From DASSQJ01 sp963772645 (GTDB taxonomy: Bacteria; Actinomycetota; Actinomycetes; Actinomycetales; Dermatophilaceae), in the NCBI GenBank assembly GCA_963772645.1, contig CAVYYD010000005.1:236261-300260 (forward strand): a DNA stretch of 64,000 nucleotides, read 5' to 3'. Shown here in pieces: positions 56,408-64,000 of the stretch (the first letter of the stretch is position 1; the number at the start of each line of letters is the position of its first letter). The notes below the pieces were generated by a model. It was not told the origin of the DNA, made no database searches, and saw only the letters and a list, made by a program, of their open reading frames with translations. The translations under genes were made by a program, and so were the position numbers.

Positions 56408-57344
56408 TAGTCGACCCGGTGGTGGATGACGTGGGCGCCGTGCACCGGGCCGCTCGCCCGCCGCACGTCGCGGACGACGCCGCTCGCGGTGAGCGCGACG
56501 GCGAGGTCGATGCCGGCCTCGGTGCCGTCGACGAGGAAGGCGACGGTCGGGCCGGACCCGGAGACGATGCCGCCGAGGGCGCCGTACTCCATCCCGGCGG
56601 CGAGGACCTCGCCGAGCTCGGGGCGCAGGAGACCGCGGCCTCCTGGAGGTCGTTGGCGAGCTGCGGGGCGAGCTCGTGCGGGTCGCCGGTGCGCAGCGCG
56701 GCCATGAGCGCGGGGTTGGCGACGGGCTCGGGTACGCTCGGCCGCGTCCGCGCAGCCGGTCGCACTCGGCGTAGACCGTCGGGGGTGGACAGCCCGCCCT
56801 CGGCCAGGGCGAGGACCCAGTGGTAGGTGCCGCGGGCCAGCACCGGGCGCGAGCAGCTCGCCGCGGCCGCTGCCCATCGCGGTGCCCCCGGCGACGAGGA
56901 AGGGGACGTCGCTGCCGAGGTCGGCGGCGAGCGTCCTCGAGCTCCTCCCGGTCGAGGCCGAGGTCCCAGAGGTGGTCGAGCGCGACGAGGGTCGCCGCGG
57001 CGTCGGCGGAGCCCCCGGCCATCCCGCCGGCGACCGGGATGCCCTTGCGGATGGCGACGTGGACCGGCTCGCCCGTCGTAGCGGCTCCGCGAGGAGCCGG
57101 GCGGCCCGCAGGGCGAGGTTGTCGCTCGCCGGGCGGCACCCCGCCGGCGAGCGGCCCGGACACGCTGACGCCCCACGTCGTCGGCGACGGCGACGGTGAC
57201 GTCGTCGTAGAGGCTCACCGCCTGGTAGACGGTGGCGAGGGAGTGGTAGCCGTCCTCGCGCGGCGGCCCGACGAGGAGCTCGAGGTTGACCTTGGCCGGG
57301 ACGCGCACGGTGACCGGGCCGGGCACGAGCGGGGCCGAGGTCAT
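56407..57344 (-). CDS. ispE: 4-diphosphocytidyl-2-C-methyl-D-erythritol kinase, frameshifted
   Basis: IspE phosphorylates CDP-methylerythritol in the MEP isoprenoid pathway. Pieces: VRVPAKVNLELLVGPPREDG, YHSLATVYQAVSLYDDV, the GHMP ATP site GIPVAGGMAGGSADAAATLV, DLGSDVPFLVAGGTAMGSGR, ELAPQLANDLQ and GIVSGSGPTVAFLVDGTEAG. I could place several indels. Extra bases fall in GCCGCCCGGC, GAGCCGC, GACGGGCGAG and GCGCCCGGTG; one C is missing in GTCTCCTGCG. ATG 57344 overlaps the rsmA stop; TAG ends at 56407. An essential gene so damaged argues for sequence error. Confidence 0.9.
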
Positions 57345-58254
57345 GGCCTCACCCTAGTCAGACGGGCGGTCGCGCGGCCGACCCGCGCGGCAGCGCCGAT
57401 CCGGGCGAAGGCCGTCGACGTCGAGCTGCTCCCCGCGGGCCCGCGGGTCGACCCCCGCGGCGACGAGCGCCTGCCTCCGCGGCGGCCGCGAGCCGGCCCA
57501 CCCGGCGAGGGCGGCCCGCAGCGTCTTGCGGCGCTGGGCGAAGGCCGCGTCGACGACGCGCGAAGACCTCCTCGCGCGGCGGCCGTCGTCGGCGGCGGCT
57601 CGCGGCGGGTCAGCGCGACGAGACCGGAGTCGACGTTGGGCACCGGCCAGAAGACGCTGCGCGGGACGCTGGCCGGCCAGCCGGACCTCGCGCGTACCAG
57701 GCGGCCTTGACGCTGGGCACGCCGTAGGTGCGCGACCCCGGGCCCGCGGCGAGCCGCTCGGCGACCTCGAGCTGGACCATGACGAGCACGGTCGCGCGAG
57801 GGTCGGGAAGCGCTCGAGCAGCCGCAGGACGACCGGCACCGAGACGTTGTACGGCAGGTTCGCCACCAGGGCGGTCGGGGCGGGCCCGGCAGCGTCGGTG
57901 ACGGCGAGCGCGTCGGCCGTGGACGACCTCGAGCCGGTCGGCGAGCGCCGGGGCGTGGGCCGCGCACGGTCCCGGGCAGGGCGGCGGCCAGGACCGGGTC
58001 GACCTCGACCGCCACGACCCGGCGCACGACCGGCAGCAGGGCGAGGGTGAGGCTGCCGAGCCCGGGACCCACCTCGACGACGACGTCGTCGGCCCCGACC
58101 CCCGAGACCCGCACGATGCGCCGGACGGTGTTGCCGTCGACGACGAAGTTCTGGCCCCACTGCTTGGTCGGCCGGATGCCGTGCCGGGCGGCGAGCTCGC
58201 GGACCTCCGCGGCACCGAGCAGGGCGGCGTCCGGGGTGTCGTCACGCGCGTCAC
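57341..58254 (-). CDS. rsmA: 16S rRNA (adenine1518/1519-N6)-dimethyltransferase, frameshifted
   Basis: RsmA (KsgA) dimethylates two adenines of 16S rRNA helix 45. Pieces: IRPTKQWGQNFVVDGNTVRR, SAM motif VVEVGPGLGSLTLALL, VVAVEVDPVLAAALP, catalytic ALVANLPYNVSVPVVLRLLE, VQLEVAERLAAGPGSRTYG, FWPVPNVDSGLVAL and the C-terminal FARIGAAARVGRATARL. Frame changes occur throughout, for example one extra C in GGCC near 57420. The first codons are unclear; GTG 58254 is the best start but needs an indel to join RDDTPDAALLGAAEVREL. Position between rpfB and ispE is the conserved one. Confidence 0.88.
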
Positions 58255-58340
58255 CCTAGCCACGTCGCGGCGCCGCCCCGGACGCACGCGTCGCCCGCCC
58301 CGGTGTGACGGGACGGGCGACGAACGCGGTCGGCTGGGGG

Positions 58341-59477
58341 TCAGGCGGCGCTGGCGCAGCCCCACGGCGAGAGGCCGGCCCTGGCGTAGTAGCCGGTTCG
58401 CGACGGTGATCTGCTCGCTCCCGGGAGGCGAGGTCGGCGCGCGGCGCGAAGTCGGCGCCACCGTTGGCCAGCCACGAGGTGGTACGCGAACTGGAGGCCG
58501 CCGTAGTAGCCGTTGCCGGTGTTGATGTGCCAGTTGCCGCCGGACTCGCACTGGGCGATGCGGTCCCACATCGCCGCGTTGGCGAGGTTGATGCCGGCGC
58601 CGGAGGTGTTGCCGGCGCTCGGGGCCGGGGTGCGGGGCCGCCTTGGTGCCGACCTTGACGACGGCGTCCACCGGGGCCGCGGAGGACCTTCTCGGAGACG
58701 ACCTTCGAGGAGTCGAGCTTGCCGTCGACGTAGCGGTTCTCGCGGACGACCTGCTTCGATCGCCGCCCGACCGGCCGTGACGACCTTGGTCTGGCCCTTG
58801 GCCAGGCTGGAGTCCTGCTTCCTCGTCGTCGCGTAGGCGACGCCTCGGTCTTCTTCTCGGTGGCGACCCGCACCCGCTTGAGGACGATCTTCATGCCGTC
58901 GTCGACGGGGGTGTCGAGCCCGGGCGCGACGAGGTCGAGCGCCGAGCGGCTGACGCCCAGCTCACCGAGGACGCCCCGAGACCTTCGGCGCCGCCGGGCG
59001 TGACGGTACGGGTCCTGCCGTCGACGGTCACGGTGACCCGCTTCGGCGTCGTCACGGCGAGCTCGAGGCCCGAGCGGCCGAGCGGCTGCGAGCGGGAGGC
59101 GGTGAGCACGGCGCCGTCGGTCGCGGACGCCGATGTCCTGGAGCGCGGCGTCGACCGTGGTGGCGGTGGTCCAGTACTCCTTGGTGACGCCGTCGACCGT
59201 GAGGGTCAGCTTGCGCCCGTACCGGACGGAGACGTGGTCGCCGTCCTCGACCGGTGTGGCGACGGAGGGGACGACGACATCGTGCGGGCCGACGGTGATG
59301 CCCTGCTTGTCGAGGACGTCGCCGACGGTCGAGCCGAGGACGTGGACCGAGGACCGGTTGCCGTCGACGGTGAGCGGCAACGGCCTTGTCGTACGTGGGC
59401 GACGCCGACGGAGCCGAGCGGCGACGGACGAGGGCCGCCGCGCCCTGGGCGGTGTAACGAAGGGGACGGGACAGCAC
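58341..59477 (-). CDS. rpfB: resuscitation-promoting factor RpfB, frameshifted
   Basis: A secreted muralytic factor that promotes regrowth of dormant cells. Order: N-terminal signal/anchor region, DUF348 repeats (SSVHVLGSTVGDVLDKQGIT, DGVTKEYWTTATTVDAALQD, RVTVTVDGRTRTVTPGG), a G5 domain (QVVRENRYVDGKLDSSKVVS) and the Rpf catalytic domain MWDRIAQCESGGNWHINTGN. GYYGGLQFAYHLV and the end LSPWGCASAA follow. Glu in CESGGNW is the catalytic acid and two Cys form the fold's disulfide. About seven frame changes. GTG 59477 is the likely start. The tatD-rpfB-rsmA-ispE order matches M. tuberculosis Rv1008-Rv1011. Confidence 0.9.
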
Positions 59478-59846
59478 GACATGCTCCAGGGTCGTGCGAT
59501 CCGGGCACCGGTGCCGGCCGGCCGCCCGTCGGGCCACGGCCGGTGGGGCCGCGCGCGCGGGTGCCGTCCCGTTCGCGCGACGCTGTCGAACGGGCACCCA
59601 CGCGGGCCGGCCGGGGCGATCCGGCCCCGGCCATTCGCATCAACCGTGCAGGAGTCGCCGCCGGAAGGTCAAATTTCGGTAACGCGCCGGTGACGCAGGT
59701 CGCACCCCTCTGTCACATTGACCACACCAGTATCAGGAGTCACGCGACTCGCGCACGACGGCGCCTGAGAGGCTGCTGAGCAGGCCGGATCCCGTCGGTC
59801 GCGGGTCGGCGCCCCCGACCGCTCGGCCGGCCCACCGCGGGGACGG
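59478..59846 (-). promoter_or_regulatory. rpfB leader with candidate response-regulator direct repeat
   Basis: No gene is visible in these 369 bp. Minus strand: GTCAC and GTTAC half-sites 11 bp apart (59679-59694) form a direct repeat like the MtrA/OmpR-class boxes known at rpf promoters. An A/T-rich patch (AAATTTGACC) adjoins it. The remaining about 195 nt to the start is extremely GC-rich and would be a structured leader. I looked for the c-di-AMP (ydaO) riboswitch often found before rpf genes and could not support one. Confidence 0.45.
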
Positions 59847-60706
59847 TCACCAGGGCCCGTAGAGCCGCTCGGCGTTCCCGCTGAGGGCCTGGCAGAGGGT
59901 CGGCACCGCCACGCCGAGCACCGTGGCCATCACCCGGACGGTGAGCGGCACGAGCATCGGGCTGTTGGCGGCGCCGCGCCACGGGTGGGGGGTGAGGTAC
60001 GGCGCGTCGGTCTCGACGAGGACGCAGCTCGAGCGGGGTCACCGACAGGGCGTCCCGCAGGCCCTTGGCGTTCTTGAAGGTGACGGTGCCGGCGAAGGAG
60101 AGGTGGTAGCCGCGGCGGGCACACTCGCGCGCCATCTCCAGGTCGCCGGAGAAGCAGTGCATGACGGTGCGCTGCGGGGCGCCCTCCTCGGCGAGGATCC
60201 GCAGCACGTCGTCGTGGCTGTCCCGGTCGTGGATCTGCAGGGCCAGGCCGAGCCGCTTCGCGAGGTCGATGTGGCGGCGGAACGACTCCTGCTGCGCCGC
60301 GACACCATCGGGACCGGTGCGGTAGTAGTCGAGGCCGGTCTCGCCGACGACCCGGACCCGCGGGTGCGCGGCGAGCTCCTCGATCCGCGCGATCGCCGCG
60401 TCGAGCTCGCCCGCGCGCCGCGAGCCCCGGGGCCTCGTTCGGGTGGATGGCGACGCCGGCGAGCACCGCCGGGTGGGCCTCGGCGGCGGCCGACCGCGAA
60501 CTCCGCGCCCGGCACGTCGCACCCGACCTGGACGACGCGGTCGACGCCGACGGCCGCCGCCGCGCGCAGGACCGGCGCCGAGGTCCTCGACCGCGACCGC
60601 CTCGCCCTCGCGGCTGATGTCGAGGTGGGTGTGGTTGTCGACGACCGGGATCGGCAGCGGGTCCGGCGCCTCGCGGCTCGCCCCGCCGGCTCGGCTGCGA
60701 GGACAT
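59847..60706 (-). CDS. tatD: TatD-family metal-dependent deoxyribonuclease, frameshifted
   Basis: A TIM-barrel metallo-hydrolase. Pieces: IPVVDNHTHLDISREGEA (HxH metal ligands), VRVVGETGLDYYRTGPDGVA, LALQIHDRDSHDDVL, TVMHCFSGDLEMARECARRG, YHLSFAGTVTFKNAKGLRDA and, after a shift, VETDAPYLTPHPWRGAANSP, ending LCQALSGNAERLYGPW. These are all TatD ligands and motifs. Breaks lie near 60,660, 60,580, 60,495, 60,425 and 60,030. ATG 60706 gives the expected length of about 286 residues. The gene is just downstream of metG on the same strand. Confidence 0.9.
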
Positions 60707-60711
60707 CCGGG

Positions 60712-61845
60712 TCAGGCCCCTGCCCGCGCGAGCTCCTCGTCGACGACCGACTCGTCGAGCTTGGTGAACACCGGCGCCGGCTTGCTGATCGGGGTCCCGA
60801 CCACGACCGGGCGCGACTCCCAGCGCGGGGTGCCGAGTAGTCGCCGGTGATGACCGGGTACTCGCGGCCGTCGTCCTCGGGGTCGAGCCCGCGCACGGTC
60901 TCCAGCCGCGGCATCGGGATCAGCTCCCCCTCACCGCCCAGGACCGCGTGCACCCGGTTGCCGCGTGCGGCAGGAACGGCGCGAGCATCGTGTTGAGGTC
61001 GGAGACGCACTGGACGAGCGTGTGCAGGACGGTCGCCGAGCCGCTCGCGCTCGTCCTCGCCCTTGAGCTTGAACGGCTCGGTCCGCGAGACGTAGGCGTT
61101 GACCTCGCCGACGACGCGCATCGCCTCGGCGATCGCCGCCTTCTGGCGGTGCCGCTCGAGCAGGCCGCCGACGGTGTCGAAGCCGGCGAGCACGGCGGCG
61201 CGGACCTCCTCGTCGACCGGCTCGAGCGGCCCCGGCGGGGGACCTCGCCGAAGTTCTTCGCGACCATCGCCGCCGTGCGGGAGACGAGGTTGCCCCATCC
61301 CGCGACGAGCTCGGAGTTGTTGCGCTGCACGAACTCGCGCCACGTGAAGTTCGCGTCCTGGCTCTCCGGCCCGGCCGCGCAGATGAAGTAGCGGATGCCG
61401 TCCGGGCCGTACCGGTCGAGGACGTCGCGGACGAGGATCGTGTACCCCCGCGACGTCGAGAACTGCCTGCCCTCCATCGTCAGGTACTCGCTGGAGACGA
61501 CCTCGGTCGGCAGGTTGAGCTCGCCGTAGCACGCCCGGCTGCCCTCCGCGAGAACCCTTCCCGGCGTAGGCGAGCAGCTCGGCCGGCCAGATCTGGGAGT
61601 GGAAGGTGATGTTGTCCTTGCCCATGAAGTAGTACGAGAGGGCCTCGGGGTCGTTCCACCACTCACGCCAGCGCTCGGGCTCCCCCAGCCGGCGCGCCCA
61701 CTCGACCGACGCCGAGAGGTAGCCGATGACGGCGTCGAACCACACGTACAGCCGCTTGGTCGGCTGGTCGCGCCAGCCGTCGAGCGGGACCGGGATGCCC
61801 CAGTCGATGTCGCGGGTCATCGCCCGCGGCCGGATGTCGTCGAGG
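60712..61845 (-). pseudogene. metG: methionyl-tRNA synthetase, 5'-truncated at a junction and frameshifted
   Basis: MetG charges tRNA-Met. The C-terminal about two thirds are present: IRPRAMTRDIDWGIPVPLDG, KRLYVWFDAVIGYLSASVEW, YYFMGKDNITFHSQIWPAEL, the KMSKS-equivalent GRQFSTSRGYTILV, FTWREFVQRNNSELVAGWGN and an anticodon-binding helical domain. The last exon-like stretch ends SKPAPVFTKLDESVVDEELA. The HIGH motif and zinc-knuckle region that should precede IRPRAMTRD are absent: at about 61,845 the sequence switches to an opposite-strand acyltransferase. Several frame breaks also occur. As metG is essential, a full copy must exist elsewhere or this join is wrong. Confidence 0.85.
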
Positions 61846-62334
61846 ATCGACCGGCACAAGGGCGGCGAGGCCTTCTCCGCGGCGATCCGCGCACTTCGTG
61901 ACGGCGAGATCGTCGGGGTCTTCCCCGAGGCGACCATGTCGCGGTCCTTTGAGCTCAAGGAGTTCAAGCCGGGCGCGGTGAAGATGGCCCAGGTGGCCGG
62001 TGTCCCCGTCCTGCCGGTGACGATCTGGGGCGGTCAGCGGGTCTGGAACGAGAACCTGCCGAAGCACCTGGGCCGGTCGAACGTGCCGATCAGCATCACC
62101 GTCGGGGAGCCGATCCAGATCGGGCGACGCGAGGACGTCACTGCCGCAGGGCAGCGCCTGCGAGAGGCCATGCAGGCCCAGCTCGACGCCCAGCAGGCTG
62201 GGTACCCGACCCTGCACGGCGAGGACCTCCGCTACATCCCGGCCAGGCTCGGCGGCACCGCCCACGCGCCGGCGGAGTCCGCCGCTGCCGACACCCACGA
62301 CATGACGCGGACCCGCGACAAGTTCACCGGCTGA
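61846..62334 (+). pseudogene. 1-acyl-sn-glycerol-3-phosphate acyltransferase, 5'-truncated at a junction
   Basis: The C-terminal about 162 residues of a PlsC-family acyltransferase for phosphatidic acid synthesis. DRHKGGEAFSAAIRALRDGE, then VGVFPEATMSRSFELKEFKP (motif III) and GAVKMAQVAGVPVLPVTIWG (motif IV region) are clear. The N-terminal half with the HX4D catalytic motif is missing. Upstream of DRHKGG the frame stays open only as the antisense of metG. It begins exactly where metG breaks off, so both lost their 5' ends at one point. The frame is intact to a TGA at 62334. Confidence 0.83.
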
Positions 62335-62424
62335 CCCTGCGACCTCGTCCGCCGCGTGGTCTTGCCGCACGCCGTGGGACGACGCGTCGGGGCGAGGAGA
62401 GGCCGGGCGGATGCCGGCCTCGCG

Positions 62425-62965
62425 TCAGACGGGGTGGCCCAGGTGTGCGAGGGCCTGACGGAGGAGAACCCCGTGGCCCCGGTCCATCTCGGCCTGCACA
62501 CCGGGGTCCAGGGCCTGGTCGGGAGTCAGCCAGGTGAGGTCGAGCGAGTCGTTCTGGGGCGCGCAGTCGCCGGCCACCGGCACGACGAAGGCGAGGGACA
62601 CGGCGTGCTGCCGAGGGTCGTGGAAGGGCGTGACCCCCGGGGTCGGGAAGTACTCCGCGACGGTGAACGGCTGGGGGCTGACCGGCACCCGCGGCAGGGC
62701 CATCGGTCCCAGGTCCTTCTCGATGTGACGCAGCAGTGCGTCGCGGATCCGCTCGTGGTGCAGCACCCGACCGGAGACCAGCTCACGCGAGACGGTGCCC
62801 TCGGGTCCGAGCCGGAGCAGGACACCCACCGCGAGGACCTGCCCCCCGGTCGTCGACCCGCACCGGCACCGCGTCGACGTAGAGGATCGGCAGGCGGGCC
62901 CGGGCAGCATCGAGGTCCTCCCGGCTCAGCCAAGCAGGGTCGCGGTCGAGGTCGAGGGAGCTCAT
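62425..62965 (-). CDS. NUDIX hydrolase-like DUF4916 protein, frameshifted
   Basis: A protein of about 180 residues: LSREDLDAARARLPILYVDA, VPVRVDD, VLAVGVLLRLGPEGTVSREL, VSGRVLHHERIRDALLRHIE, KDLGPMALPRVPVSPQPFTV and AEYFPTPGVTPFHDPRQHAV, with LDLTWLTPDQAL near the end. This is the actinobacterial NUDIX-like DUF4916 family; the classical NUDIX box is degenerate, so hydrolase activity is uncertain. One frame break near 62,850. ATG 62965 overlaps the stop of the upstream ECF gene by 4 bp, an unexpected pairing that suggests co-expression. Confidence 0.85.
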
Positions 62966-63851
62966 GGGCTCGATTGTGCCAAGCCGGGGGAGTCGGGCAC
63001 CTCGACCGGCTCGTCCAACGCCTCCGGTTCGTCGGACTCCACCGGCTCGTGGAACTCCACCGGGTCCTCGAACGCCGCACGCCGGGCCGACCGTCGAAGG
63101 GCTCCCAGCACGGCCCGACCCGTGATGAGGATGAGCACGGCGTTGGTCAACGCCCGGCCGATGTCCCAGCCGAGGCTGGTGGCCAGCGTGAACACGAGGA
63201 AACGGTGCAGGTTCTCCCCGGCCGGGGCCCCCGCGACGAACGACAGCTCACCACCCAGGCCCGTGGCGAACGGCCAGAACGACAGGTTGAGGAGCAGCCC
63301 GTACGCGAGGCCCGCGACCGCCCCGTAGGCCGCGAGCATGGCAACCTCCCACCGGCCCCGCAGCTGCGGGAGCAGCCCCGACCCCAGCCCACCCAGGCCG
63401 CCCCCAGCATCTGGAACGGCATCCAGGGTCCGACACCGCCGGTGACGAGGGCCGAGGCGAAGATGGTCGTGGCACCCAGCACGAATCCGAAACCGGCGCC
63501 GAAGACGCGCCCGCCGAGGACGAGCAGGAAGAACACCGTCTCCAGCCCGGCCGTCCCCGCCCCAAGGGGCCGGAGGGCGGCGCCCACGGCGGCCAGGACC
63601 CCGAGCATCGCGACGGCCTTGACGTCCAGGCCGCCCTCGCTCAGCTCGGCGAGCACCACGGCCAGCAGGAGGGGAAGGATGAGGGCGAACACGAGGGGGG
63701 CGTCGGTGCCGTGCGCCAGCCCGGAGCCCGGCGTCACGAGCAGCGGCCACCCGAAGGCGACCAGCCCGGCCACGCTGACCAGCGCCACCGCGATGGCCGA
63801 CCGGGGACGCAGCCGCAGGGCGCGCAGCCCGCGGGGGCGGGTGCGGGTCAT
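62962..63851 (-). CDS. ECF transporter S component, frameshifted
   Basis: A membrane substrate-binding (S) subunit of an energy-coupling-factor vitamin/metal transporter. About six helices: AIAVALVSVAGLVAFGWPLL, FALILPLLLAVVLAELSEGG, VKAVAMLGVLAAVGAALRPL, FVLGATTIFASALVTGGVGP, WMPFQMLGAAWVG, and after a frame break near 63,400 LRGRWEVAMLAAYGAVAGLA. Tail Glu/Pro-rich. LRPLGAGTAGLE and GPWMPFQM are typical of the actinobacterial S-component group. ATG 63851 overlaps the ATPase stop by 4 bp. Substrate unknown; a T component (EcfT) is not inside the window. Confidence 0.87.
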
Positions 63852-64000
63852 GTCGCCACCACCGTGAGCGCGGTGCGGACGTCGTCGACCGTCAGCCACG
63901 GGCCGGGGGAAGTGGACCTTGGAGACCTGGGGGCGAACGCCGGGGATGCCGACGACGATCTGCTCGGTGGGCCCGTCGGCCACGACCTCCCCGGCGGCGA
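63848..64000 (-). CDS. ECF transporter ATPase, C-terminal end only
   Basis: The last about 50 residues of an ABC ATPase, running off the right edge. GEVVADGPTEQIVVGIPGVR, PQVSKVHFP and WLTVDDVRTALTVVAT match the tail of energy-coupling-factor ATPases, where the gene ends in a TVxEV-type helix. One extra C in the run TTCCCCCGG near 63,910 shifts the frame. Its stop overlaps the S-component ATG, confirming one operon. Walker motifs lie outside the window. Confidence 0.75.
   Translation of the reverse strand, partial: SPPGRSWPTGPPSRSSSASPAFAPRSPRSTSPGPWLTVDDVRTALTVVAT

Noticed and set aside
59478..59680. ydaO/c-di-AMP riboswitch before rpfB
   Set aside because: The leader is long and GC-rich, but I could not find the conserved ydaO core segments.

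Overview
The window is chromosomal DNA of a high-GC actinobacterium. Evidence for this is the very GC-rich codon usage, many GTG starts with 4-bp stop/start overlaps, a mycothiol S-conjugate amidase gene (mca), an RpfB-type resuscitation-promoting factor, and gene orders typical of Actinobacteria. From 31 to 62 kb the genes ppx, DUF501, ftsB, eno, mazG, a SurA-like lipoprotein, mfd, pth, rplY, prs, glmU, tetR, ispE, rsmA, rpfB, tatD and metG are all present. This is essentially the Mycobacterium tuberculosis Rv1007c-Rv1026 neighbourhood with insertions and local rearrangements. A Micrococcales organism (Intrasporangiaceae-like) is my guess from overall feel; the sequence does not prove it.

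Layout. 0-7 kb is a minus-strand operon-like run for cell wall and tRNA modification: glmS, acpS, nnr, alr, an alpha/beta hydrolase, tsaE and tsaB (cut by the left edge). 7-14.6 kb holds coaA, a secreted lytic transglycosylase, phoH, uppS, hemolysin III, mca with a small membrane protein, a DUF4307 gene and greA. 14.6-21.4 kb is accessory: an AraC remnant, an orphan GlmL-like gene, a cystathionine gamma-synthase, a Tat-type secreted protein, msrA and a DHA2 exporter divergent from a TetR gene. 21.4-31.4 kb carries a dienoyl-CoA reductase, cystathionine beta-synthase, a GDSL hydrolase, ridA, a thiolase, gluconokinase, a Bax-inhibitor-like protein and a tRNA-Leu. 31.4-52.3 kb is mostly the conserved housekeeping block, with pseudouridine catabolism (psuG and an HTH-fused kinase), a BY-kinase, EamA/CGNR, a USP/MFS pair and a tRNA-Gln added. 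52.3-62 kb has tetR, a tam/tamR pair, an ABC-F ATPase, ispE, rsmA, rpfB, tatD and metG. The right end (62-64 kb) has a NUDIX/DUF4916 protein and an ECF transporter whose ATPase runs off the window.

How the genes work together. glmS, glmU, alr, uppS, rpfB and the transglycosylase all serve the peptidoglycan cycle. tsaB/tsaE, rsmA, metG, pth, rplY and the two tRNAs serve translation. cbs and the gamma-synthase form a transsulfuration route, and mca and msrA handle thiol and oxidative stress. mfd and greA act on stalled RNA polymerase.

Quality warning. Apparent one-base frameshifts are common at 16-20 kb and 53-64 kb but absent from about 20.8 to 53.0 kb. They hit essential genes (metG, ispE), and where I could place them they are mostly one extra G or C in a short G/C run. 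At about 61.85 kb two genes, each lacking its 5' end, meet head to head. Both facts point to local sequence or assembly error more than to gene decay. I did not find a mobile element, CRISPR array, defence island or clearly new multi-gene system. The more interesting signals are small: operators, leaders, a regulator relic and odd tRNAs.
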